A stretch of DNA of 64,000 bases from Oscillospiraceae bacterium. GTDB lineage: Bacteria > Bacillota > Clostridia > UMGS1840. The notes under the pieces are model-generated. The model did no database searches. It was given only the letters and a program-made list of their open reading frames with translations, and was not told the DNA's origin. Below are positions 24,599-31,972 of the stretch, piece after piece. A program made the position numbers and the translations under genes. The stretch spans positions 1 to 64,000 of the forward strand of contig SVKD01000001.1 of the NCBI GenBank assembly GCA_015068645.1, in the 5' to 3' direction. The number at the start of each line of letters is the position of its first letter. Positions within the stretch are counted from its first letter, which is position 1.

Positions 24599-25684
24599 AT
24601 GATTCATAAACATTTTCAAAATGCCGTATATCAGTTTGTAGGAATCATTGAATATCAATTCGGGGTACTTGATGATAACAGTATCGTAATTGCAGGCTCC
24701 AACAATATGACCTTAGGAAAACATTTTCCAATTGATCTGGATTTACTCAATGACGGTTCAGTTGTGGTAGAAAATGGAGTGACCTATAAACCGATTTTTG
24801 TAAGATCCAAGCTTGAATTTTGTATCTATGTGGAATCTGATTCCGAAATAGCGAAAAAGTATGCTCAGATGCTTGCGGCAACTTTTTCTAATATCAAACA
24901 CTTTTATGAAGAAAAGTATGATGCAGGCAATTTCTTGAAAAATATACTCTTAGACAGCATCCTTCCCGGTGAGGTTTACGCTCGTTCCAAGGAATTAAAA
25001 CTTGCCTATGAAGTACCCAGAGCAGTATATCTTGTGAATCTTCCTGTTCAGGATGAAGGAAATGTTGCCGAAATTTTAAACGGTATGTTCCCGGAAAAAG
25101 GGAAACAGTTTGTAATTTCCTTAGATGAAAAGAATATTGCTGTTATTTGTGAAGTTTCAGAAACGGAACGTTCTGCAAAGAAACAGGAATCTTTGGTTTC
25201 TACCATTATTGATACCGTTCGCGCTGAAGCAATGGTTAATATTTGTGTGGGCATCGGTTCTGTTGCAGTTACGTTGCGAGATATTGCAGCTTCTTACCGT
25301 GAAGCACAGGTAGCATTGGAAATCGGTCGTGTATTTGATGCTGATAAAGAAATTTTAAATTATGAATCTTTGGGAATCGGCAGATTGATTTATCAGCTCC
25401 CCGTAAAACTTTGTCAGATGTTTTTGGATGAGGTTTTTAAAAAAGATTCTATTGATAAACTAGATTCTGAAACCTTGATGACAATTCAGAAATTCTTTGA
25501 TAACAGCTTAAACATTTCCGAAACCTCCAGAAAGCTTTTCATCCACAGAAATACATTGGTGTATCGCTTGGATAAAATTCAGAAATTAACAGGGCTGGAT
25601 TTAAGAGAATTTGATGATGCAATAATCTTCAAAGTGGCGATGATGGTAAAAAAATATCTCTCAGCAAATGTGATGAAAATTTGA
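24599..25684 (+). CDS. CdaR/PucR-type transcriptional regulator
   Basis: The ATG at 24599 has AAGGTGG at good spacing; the in-frame sequence before it covers the promoter and is not translated. The 361-residue protein has an unrecognised N-terminal part (about 130 residues), a GGDEF-like central domain (VCVGIGS-type stretch, then IAASYREAQVALEIG), and a C-terminal PucR helix-turn-helix (TLMTIQKFFDNSLNISETSR, LFIHRNTLVYRLDKIQKLTG, LDLREFDDA). Relatives sense sugar acids or purine-type metabolites; the ligand here is unknown. It lies 11 bases before ftsE and so is probably co-transcribed with the ftsEX-M23 genes, an uncommon neighbour for cell-wall genes. Confidence 0.85.
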   Translation: MIHKHFQNAVYQFVGIIEYQFGVLDDNSIVIAGSNNMTLGKHFPIDLDLLNDGSVVVENGVTYKPIFVRSKLEFCIYVESDSEIAKKYAQMLAATFSNIKHFYEEKYDAGNFLKNILLDSILPGEVYARSKELKLAYEVPRAVYLVNLPVQDEGNVAEILNGMFPEKGKQFVISLDEKNIAVICEVSETERSAKKQESLVSTIIDTVRAEAMVNICVGIGSVAVTLRDIAASYREAQVALEIGRVFDADKEILNYESLGIGRLIYQLPVKLCQMFLDEVFKKDSIDKLDSETLMTIQKFFDNSLNISETSRKLFIHRNTLVYRLDKIQKLTGLDLREFDDAIIFKVAMMVKKYLSANVMKI

Positions 25685-25695
25685 GGTGCTAAACA

Positions 25696-26391
25696 GTGTT
25701 ACAATTTAAAAATGTTTCAAAAACATATGAAGATACCAATGTAACTGCATTGGAAAATGTTAATTTAGATATTGAAAAAGGTGAATTTGTCTTTTTAGTA
25801 GGACATAGTGGTGCCGGAAAATCAACCTTAATCAAATTGATTACCGCGGAAGAACAGGCAACCTCCGGCGAAATCATTATCAATGATATTCAGGTAAATA
25901 AACTGAAAAGAAGAGAAATTCCGTATTACAGAAGAACTTTGGGTATGGTATTCCAGGATTTCCGTTTGTTGGATAATAAAACTGTGCTTGAAAATGTTGC
26001 ATTTGCCATGAAGGTTGTTGGTGCAACAAACCGCCAGATCAGAAGACGTGCTCCTGATGTTTTGGGGAGAGTTGGGTTGTCTCAGAAAGCACATTTTCTG
26101 CCGGAGCAGTTATCCGGTGGGGAACAGCAGCGTGTTGCCATTGCAAGAGCCTTGGCAAATAACCCGAATTTGATTATCGCGGATGAACCCACAGGTAATC
26201 TTGATCCTGATACATCCAAGGAAATTATGGAGTATTTAGAAGAAATTAACCGTAGCGGCACCACCATTATTGTTGCAACTCATGATAAAGATATCGTAGA
26301 CAGTATGCATAAACGTGTTATTGCTGTGGATGGCGGAACTATTGTCAGAGATGATGAAAGAGGAGGCTACAGCGAAGATGAAGAATTTTAG
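25696..26391 (+). CDS. ftsE: Cell division ATP-binding protein FtsE
   Basis: It starts at GTG 25696 after TTGAGGTG. The 231-residue ABC ATPase has the typical FtsE start [20 protein letters not shown], Walker [15 protein letters not shown], signature [15 protein letters not shown] and Walker [16 protein letters not shown]. FtsE and FtsX form a membrane complex that switches on peptidoglycan hydrolases during growth or division. The ftsX start lies 14 bases inside the end of this gene. Confidence 0.95.
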   Translation: MLQFKNVSKTYEDTNVTALENVNLDIEKGEFVFLVGHSGAGKSTLIKLITAEEQATSGEIIINDIQVNKLKRREIPYYRRTLGMVFQDFRLLDNKTVLENVAFAMKVVGATNRQIRRRAPDVLGRVGLSQKAHFLPEQLSGGEQQRVAIARALANNPNLIIADEPTGNLDPDTSKEIMEYLEEINRSGTTIIVATHDKDIVDSMHKRVIAVDGGTIVRDDERGGYSEDEEF

Positions 26392-27259
26392 TTATTTCAT
26401 TAAAGAATCCTTCGGTAATTTGAGCACAAATAAAACCGTAACTTTTATGACAATGATTACCATCGTGGTATCTTTGCTGGTTACCGGCTTTATTCAGCTG
26501 ATATCCGTAAATCTGGTGCATGTCTCCAATCAGCTCAGCAATAATTTTGAATTTAATATTTACATTAAAGATACTGTTTTAGATGAAGAATTGGATGCAG
26601 TACATGAGAAACTTATGTCGATTGCAATGGTTGATAGTGCAACTTTAATGACCAAATCTGAGGCGTTTGCGGAGTTTAAAACCAAGATGGCTGATGATCC
26701 TGTTCTTCAGGGACTTTCTGAAGAAGATAATCCGTTCCGAAATCGTTTCATTGTTACGATCACTAATCTGGATCAAGCTGATTATGTGATGGATGAAATT
26801 CGTCTGTTAGACGAGGTTGATGCGATTTCTGATAATTTGGAAACTTCTCAGAAATTATCTGATGCAAGAGGAAAAATCAATATATACAGTATTGTTATTT
26901 ACTTAGGTTTGGCAGTGCTTTGTTTAAGCATTATCACCAATATTATCAATGTGTCTATTTATTCTCGCAGAAAACATATCAATATTATGAAATATGTTGG
27001 TGCAACCAACGGTTTCGTTAAAACACCGTTCGTGTTCGAGGGAATTTTGGTAGGTATTATAGGGGCATTAATTTCCAGTCTATTATTAGCTTACGGATAT
27101 CATTTGATTTTCCCGAAAATTCATCAGGTAATGAATGGTATTTATTTGATTAAACCTTTAAACATATTTTATCAGTTATTCTTAATTAATAGTGCTTACG
27201 GAATTTGTATCGGAGGATTAGGTGCCGGATTTGCTGTAAATAAACATTTGAAGGTATAA
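26378..27259 (+). CDS. ftsX: Cell division membrane protein FtsX
   Basis: The ATG at 26378 overlaps the ftsE 3' end and follows AGAGGAGG. The 293-residue protein has four membrane segments: one near residues 20-42, then a large extracellular loop (YIKDTVLDEELDAVHEKLMS to about 165), then three near the C-terminus. This is the type of FtsX that passes a conformational signal to an extracellular hydrolase. The M23 protein at 27575 is the obvious partner. Confidence 0.94.
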   Translation: MKNFSYFIKESFGNLSTNKTVTFMTMITIVVSLLVTGFIQLISVNLVHVSNQLSNNFEFNIYIKDTVLDEELDAVHEKLMSIAMVDSATLMTKSEAFAEFKTKMADDPVLQGLSEEDNPFRNRFIVTITNLDQADYVMDEIRLLDEVDAISDNLETSQKLSDARGKINIYSIVIYLGLAVLCLSIITNIINVSIYSRRKHINIMKYVGATNGFVKTPFVFEGILVGIIGALISSLLLAYGYHLIFPKIHQVMNGIYLIKPLNIFYQLFLINSAYGICIGGLGAGFAVNKHLKV

Positions 27260-27307
27260 TCCCTAAGGTTTTTAAAACTGAAATTAGCGTTTTACTTGGA
27301 GAATGTT

Positions 27308-27520
27308 ATGAAAGAAAAACAACAAGAGAATACGCGTTTTTCTACGCGAAAATACCGTTTGCAACACCAATATAGACGGCATCGCCGTTACAAACGGCGA
27401 TATTCCGCAGAAAGACAATCTTATAATGCTCAAGAGTTTCGCATTATGTTGATGTGGTCAGCCATTGCTGTATTTTTAATGGTAGTGCTAATTCCGTTGA
27501 TAACTAATTTTTTCAATTAG
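27308..27520 (+). CDS. Small basic single-span membrane protein, unknown
   Basis: The ATG at 27308 has TTGGAG seven bases upstream. The 70-residue product is extremely basic in its first 45 residues (RLQHQYRRHRRYKRRYSAER) and has one hydrophobic segment near the C-terminus (MLMWSAIAVFLMVVLIPLI) with almost no outer tail. The basic part is cytoplasmic by the positive-inside rule. It lies between ftsX (48 bases) and the M23 hydrolase gene (54 bases), so it may modulate the FtsEX complex or bind nucleic acid or lipid head groups. I do not recognise a family. Confidence 0.7.
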   Translation: MKEKQQENTRFSTRKYRLQHQYRRHRRYKRRYSAERQSYNAQEFRIMLMWSAIAVFLMVVLIPLITNFFN

Positions 27521-27574
27521 AACTAACAGAATGGATGATATCGGGATTGTTCTTGAAAGAAAGGAATGAAATTT

Positions 27575-28834
27575 GTGAAGCGTAATAGAATCATTACATT
27601 ACTTTTAGCTTTTATATTACTGCTTTCTTGTGGTTTGTCTTCCGTTGTTATGGCGGACGAACGTGCTGAATTAGAACAGCAAAATCAGGAAGTTCAGCAG
27701 AAAGCTGAAGAAGCGAAGGAAAAAGCTGATGAGGCTGAAGAATCAAAAGCGACTTACGAAGAAACCAAGTTGGTTTTGGACCAACAAATGATTGATGCTG
27801 CCGCAAAAGTAGAAGCATTGGACAACCAGGTTGCTGCGTTACAAACACAAATCGATGATAAAGAAGCAGAAATCTTACATTTGACTGAGGACGAAGACAA
27901 AAATCGAGAACTGTTCAAGCTTCGTATGAGAGCGCTTTATGAAGAAAACACGGCGTCTTATTTAGATGTTTTACTGTCCAGTTCCAGTTTGTCTGATCTT
28001 TTTTATCGGATGGACGTTGTAGAGCAGGTTGCTGCATTTGACCAAAAGGTAATTACCGATATCGTTGGACGTAAGTCTCTGGTTGAGGCTGCAAAAGTTG
28101 TCCTGGGTGAAAAAGAAGGTGAACTTCAGGTTGTAAAAACAGCGGCAGATACCGAAAAAGCAAATTTACAAACCTTAATCGACGAAAATGCAACAATGAT
28201 TGCTCAGTTAGAAGCGGATATAGAGAGCTATACAGCGGAATATGAAAAATTCGAAACAGAAAGTGCTTCTATTCAGGCGCAGATTGCTGCTATAGCTGCT
28301 GCTGAGCGGGAAGCTGCAGAAAAAGCAAAAGCGGAAGCAGAGGCAGCTCAGCAAAGTGAATCGTCAGATACATCTTCCGGGGATTCTTCTGGCTCATCTT
28401 CTTCCGATTCTTCATCAGGAAGCTCATCCTCTACTTCCGGTAGCGGTATGACATGGCCGGCTCCTGGTTATCCGACTGTTACTTCATATTTCGGCTCCAG
28501 ATTCCATCCTGTATTGAAGGTACAGAAATTACATACAGGTATTGATATTGGTGCTCCCAGCGGTGCATCTGTTGTGGCAGCAGATAGCGGTACGGTAATT
28601 ATATCCGGATATTCCGGCGCATATGGTAACTATATCGTTATTAATCATGGTGGAGGTATTTCTACTTTATACGGTCATCATTCTTCTAACGTAGTTTCAA
28701 AGGGTGCTGTTGTTAAGAAAGGACAGAAAATTGCAAATGTAGGTAGTACCGGTTGGTCAACTGGGCCTCATCTGCATTTTGAAGTTCAGGTAAACGGTGC
28801 AGTACAGAATCCGTTGAATTATGTTAGTCCTTAA
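27575..28834 (+). CDS. Secreted coiled-coil M23 peptidase, FtsEX-linked (EnvC/CwlO/PcsB-like role)
   Basis: GTG 27575 is preferred because AAAGGA abuts the ATG at 27566 but is well spaced from the GTG. A signal peptide ends near VVMADE (residue 27). Two long coiled coils follow (residues about 30-95 and 165-265), then a Ser/Gly-rich linker and a C-terminal LytM/M23 domain with the zinc motifs HTGID (His near 320, Asp near 324) and HLHFEV (near 399). The layout is that of EnvC- and PcsB-type proteins, which FtsEX activates through their coiled coils; unlike EnvC, the zinc residues are present, so it may cut peptidoglycan itself. Its place after ftsEX supports that pairing. Confidence 0.9.
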   Translation: MKRNRIITLLLAFILLLSCGLSSVVMADERAELEQQNQEVQQKAEEAKEKADEAEESKATYEETKLVLDQQMIDAAAKVEALDNQVAALQTQIDDKEAEILHLTEDEDKNRELFKLRMRALYEENTASYLDVLLSSSSLSDLFYRMDVVEQVAAFDQKVITDIVGRKSLVEAAKVVLGEKEGELQVVKTAADTEKANLQTLIDENATMIAQLEADIESYTAEYEKFETESASIQAQIAAIAAAEREAAEKAKAEAEAAQQSESSDTSSGDSSGSSSSDSSSGSSSSTSGSGMTWPAPGYPTVTSYFGSRFHPVLKVQKLHTGIDIGAPSGASVVAADSGTVIISGYSGAYGNYIVINHGGGISTLYGHHSSNVVSKGAVVKKGQKIANVGSTGWSTGPHLHFEVQVNGAVQNPLNYVSP

Positions 28835-28891
28835 AAAGGAGATTGTAGATTTTAAGATATGAAATCCGTTCTTCTTACATATACTTGTAAC

Positions 28892-28917
28892 GAGGGTACC
28901 ACGAATGTGGTACCCTC
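28892..28917 (+). other. Perfect stem-loop between the M23 and ctpA genes
   Basis: GAGGGTACCAC pairs perfectly with GTGGTACCCTC around GAAT. Only AAATTA follows, so it is not a normal terminator; it may process the mRNA or bind a protein. Confidence 0.6.
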
Positions 28918-28944
28918 AAATTACAGATAAAGCGAGGCATTGAT

Positions 28945-30165
28945 ATGGAAAATAATAATTCTTCGAAAAAAGGACCGAATTTAAAAAAAATTCTTCAGTC
29001 AGTTCTTTATGTTATAATTGCGATAGCAATTGGCTTAATTGGGTATTTCAGTGGTGTTTTGCAAGAAAGAAGCGGAACCAATGCAGGCAATTATACCATG
29101 CAGGCTCTTAAGCTGCAAAAATTGAATGAGTTGATTCACGAAAATTATTATTTTCAGGACGATATTGATGATGAAGAAGCTTTTGATTATGCGATGTCAG
29201 GTTATGTAAATCATTTGGGTGATCCTTTTTCGGGTTACATTTCTCAGGAAGATTTAGCAAGCTTTAATGAAGAAATTGAAGGGAATTATGTAGGAATCGG
29301 GATTGAGGTTACTGTAGATGACAGTAATTTTATCACTGTTATGAATTCTTTTGACGGTTCTGCGGCACAGGAAGCAGGTATTAAAACCGGAGATCGTATT
29401 ATTAAAGTGGAAGATACCCCTGTTACCGGTGATTTGCTTGACGAAGCTGTGGATATGATTCGTGGCCCTATTGGTGAATCTGTTGCATTGGAAATTCTCA
29501 CTCCGGACGGTGAAACAAAACAAATTGAACTTGTACGTACAGAAGTTTCTGTAGAGACAGTTCGTGCAGAGATGCTTGAAAATGGTATCGGTTATGTGCG
29601 TATTTCCAGCTTTGATATCGGAACTGATGCAGAATTTATTCAGAAGTTTGAAGAATTGGATCAATCTCAATTAAAGGGATTAGTGATTGATTTACGATCA
29701 AATTCCGGTGGTACGTTGGAAAGTGTAGTAGGTGTTGCTGATTATCTGATGCCGGAAGGTACCATTGTTTCCATCAAGTATACAGACGGTTCAGAAACGA
29801 AAGAACACTCCGATGCTGAAAATGCAGTGGATGTTCCCATTTGTGTATTGATTGATGAGGGATCAGCCAGTGCTGCAGAGCTTTTGGCAGGTGGTTTGCG
29901 AGATAATAATGCGGCAAAACTGATTGGCCAAAATTCATACGGAAAAGGCGTTGTTGGGCAGAATTTTTATATTGATTCCGATAGTGCAGTTTTGTTGACG
30001 GTCGGTGAGTATTTCCTGCCGTGTGGTGAAAACATTCACAAAGTTGGATTAAAGCCGGATATTGAAGTTGCAATTGAAGATCAGACCATGAGTGTTTTCT
30101 TAATGGAACGTTCTCGGGATACACAGCTGCAAAAAGCAATTGAGGAGCTGGAAAATTATGAATAA
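28945..30165 (+). CDS. ctpA: Carboxy-terminal processing protease CtpA/CtpB (S41 family)
   Basis: A 406-residue protein with an N-terminal membrane anchor (residues 13-37), a PDZ domain (about 110-190: YVGIGIEVTVDD, GIKTGDRIIKVED) and an S41 protease domain. The catalytic dyad is Ser in DEGSASAAELL (near 309) and Lys in NSYGKGVVGQ (near 334). Such proteases act outside the membrane in cell-wall control or, as CtpB, in sporulation signalling. It lies between the M23 hydrolase and ispE and its last codons overlap the ispE start. Confidence 0.93.
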   Translation: MENNNSSKKGPNLKKILQSVLYVIIAIAIGLIGYFSGVLQERSGTNAGNYTMQALKLQKLNELIHENYYFQDDIDDEEAFDYAMSGYVNHLGDPFSGYISQEDLASFNEEIEGNYVGIGIEVTVDDSNFITVMNSFDGSAAQEAGIKTGDRIIKVEDTPVTGDLLDEAVDMIRGPIGESVALEILTPDGETKQIELVRTEVSVETVRAEMLENGIGYVRISSFDIGTDAEFIQKFEELDQSQLKGLVIDLRSNSGGTLESVVGVADYLMPEGTIVSIKYTDGSETKEHSDAENAVDVPICVLIDEGSASAAELLAGGLRDNNAAKLIGQNSYGKGVVGQNFYIDSDSAVLLTVGEYFLPCGENIHKVGLKPDIEVAIEDQTMSVFLMERSRDTQLQKAIEELENYE

Positions 30166-31006
30166 ACTTGTAAAGCATGCGAAAGCTAAAATAAATTTAA
30201 CACTGGATGTTTTAGGTAAGCGAGAGGATGGTTATCATGATCTTAAAATGATTATGGTAGAGATTCCTCTGGCAGATACCGTAACGCTTACCAAACAAGA
30301 GGGTATTTCAGTCAATACCAATTTAACTTTTTTACCCAATAATGAAAAAAATATTGCATTTCGCGCTGCAAAATTATTTTTTGAAGCAACCGGGATTCAG
30401 GGTGGTGTTTCCATTGAAATCGAAAAAAAAATTCCGGTTAGCGCAGGACTTGCCGGTGGCAGTACCGATGCAGCATCAGTTTTTCTGGGACTGAACGAGT
30501 TGTATGAAGCGAATTTACCGCTTGAAAAACTTCAGAAACTTGGAAATACCATTGGGAAAGATATTCCGTTTTGTTTACAGGGCGGGGTAGCGTTAGCAGA
30601 AGGAACGGGAGAGTGTTTATCAGTACTTCCGAAGTTGCCTTCTTGTTGGATTGTTTTGATTAAACCCAAACATATTAATGTTTCCACGAAAGAAGTTTTC
30701 ACATCCCTTCAAGCGTCTAAATTAGAGCTTCATCCGGATACCCAAGGGGCAATCAGTGCATTGGAATCCGGAGACCTTCAAGGAATTTCTCGCAGAATGT
30801 ATAACGTTTTGGAGGAAGTTACCGTGAAAAAGCATCCCTTAATCTCGGAATTGAAATCCGTGATGCTGGAAGAAGGTGCGATGGGCAGTGTGATGAGCGG
30901 AAGCGGTCCATCCGTTTTTGGAATTTTTGATTCTTTGGATAATGCCCAAAAAGCAAAAGATCGCCTTATTGCTTATGATGATCAAGTTTTTTTAATGGAA
31001 GTATAA
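30158..31006 (+). CDS. ispE: 4-diphosphocytidyl-2-C-methyl-D-erythritol kinase IspE
   Basis: The ATG at 30158 overlaps the ctpA stop (ATGAATAA) and fits the family start NKLVKHAKAKINLTLDVLGK. The 282-residue GHMP kinase has the ATP loop PVSAGLAGGSTDAASVFLGL near residue 95 and the C-terminal SVMSGSGPSVFGIF. It phosphorylates CDP-methylerythritol in the non-mevalonate isoprenoid pathway. A strong terminator follows. Confidence 0.95.
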   Translation: MNKLVKHAKAKINLTLDVLGKREDGYHDLKMIMVEIPLADTVTLTKQEGISVNTNLTFLPNNEKNIAFRAAKLFFEATGIQGGVSIEIEKKIPVSAGLAGGSTDAASVFLGLNELYEANLPLEKLQKLGNTIGKDIPFCLQGGVALAEGTGECLSVLPKLPSCWIVLIKPKHINVSTKEVFTSLQASKLELHPDTQGAISALESGDLQGISRRMYNVLEEVTVKKHPLISELKSVMLEEGAMGSVMSGSGPSVFGIFDSLDNAQKAKDRLIAYDDQVFLMEV

Positions 31007-31021
31007 TTTTATTCAAAAATG

Positions 31022-31060
31022 ATAAGAATCGTATCAAAATGATACGGTTCTTATTTTTAT
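31022..31060 (+). terminator. Terminator after ispE
   Basis: ATAAGAATCGTATC pairs with GATACGGTTCTTAT around AAAAT, followed by TTTTTAT. The spoIIR ribosome site starts directly after it. Confidence 0.85.
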
Positions 31061-31076
31061 AGTGAGGAGAATGTGC

Positions 31077-31724
31077 ATGAAACAACTATATCAAAAAACA
31101 AATTGCATCAAGAAATTCTTGAATGATAACAAAGCAGTCATTATTGCAGTATTGGTTGTGTTTTTAATTGGTACATTGTTGGGAATGGTGGCGGAGGCAG
31201 AACAAATTTCAGAAAAGTTTCTTCGCTTTCATATTGTTGCAAACAGTAACTCGATGGAAGATCAAGGTGTTAAAATGAAAGTGCGGGAAACAATTTTTTC
31301 TGAAATGGATTTTTCGGAAATTTCTTCGAAAGAGGAAGCGCTGGCTTATTTTAAGAATCATCAAAAAGAACTGAAAAATATTGCGGATAGGGTGCTAAGG
31401 GAAAACGGTTTTTCTTATGAAGCTGATGTTTTTGTTGGCAAAAAGGAATTTCCGGTACGTGAATACTCCGATTTTGTATTACCAGCCGGATGCTATGACG
31501 CAGTTTCTATCACATTGGGGGATGGAGGCGGAGAGAATTTTTTTTGTGTAATGTATCCGTCATTATGTAAAATCGAAGGAGTTACGGAATCGGTCGATGT
31601 CGATTGTCAATCAATAAATTATATTTTAACTGATAAAGAAGCGTCCGTCATCACAGGAAACAAGAAGCAAATTGTTTGTAAATTTAAAATTGTGGAATTT
31701 TTTCAAAGGTTATTTTCTGTATAA
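31077..31724 (+). CDS. spoIIR: Stage II sporulation protein R (SpoIIR)
   Basis: ATG 31077 is eight bases after GAGGAG; the nearer starts are too close. The 215-residue protein has a membrane/signal segment (about 23-42) and then the SpoIIR domain: LRFHIVANSNSMEDQGVKMK, the central DVFVGKKEFPVREY, VLPAGCYDAVSITLGDG and FFCVMYPSLC. SpoIIR is made in the forespore and crosses into the intermembrane space to trigger SpoIIGA and so activate sigma-E in the mother cell. It is strong evidence for a spore-former. It ends at a terminator. Confidence 0.93.
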   Translation: MKQLYQKTNCIKKFLNDNKAVIIAVLVVFLIGTLLGMVAEAEQISEKFLRFHIVANSNSMEDQGVKMKVRETIFSEMDFSEISSKEEALAYFKNHQKELKNIADRVLRENGFSYEADVFVGKKEFPVREYSDFVLPAGCYDAVSITLGDGGGENFFCVMYPSLCKIEGVTESVDVDCQSINYILTDKEASVITGNKKQIVCKFKIVEFFQRLFSV

Positions 31725-31728
31725 AAAT

Positions 31729-31768
31729 TAAGTCAGATTATCTAAAAAATGAGGTAATCTGACTTTTT
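31729..31768 (+). terminator. Terminator after spoIIR
   Basis: AAGTCAGATTA pairs with TAATCTGACTT, followed by TTTT. Confidence 0.9.
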
Positions 31769-31833
31769 TCTTGATTCGTGGTGAAAAAAAAGAGAAAAAA
31801 GGTAAAAAAACGCAAAAAGTTATGCAAAAACTC

Positions 31834-31861
31834 TTTACAAATTACAGATTTATGATATAAT
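31834..31861 (+). promoter_or_regulatory. Promoter of ppdK
   Basis: TTTACA (31834-31839) and TATAAT (31856-31861) are 16 bases apart, about 110 bases before the start codon. Confidence 0.75.
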
Positions 31862-31870
31862 ATAGCATTA

Positions 31871-31927
31871 TGGTCTAATGTGTTTTCAAAAGCGTGACAC
31901 GATTCTTTTGAATAACCGATTAGACCT
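31871..31927 (+). promoter_or_regulatory. Two-tier stem-loop in the ppdK 5' leader
   Basis: GGTCTAAT (31872-31879) pairs with ATTAGACC (31919-31926), and inside it TTCAAAAG pairs with CTTTTGAA (31905-31912) around a GC-containing loop. It starts about four bases after the likely transcription start. It may stabilise the mRNA or act as a regulatory leader; it is not a riboswitch I recognise. Confidence 0.55.
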
Positions 31928-31972
31928 ACCAATTGTAAAAAATAACATTATATACTTAGGAGGTTTTTACTA

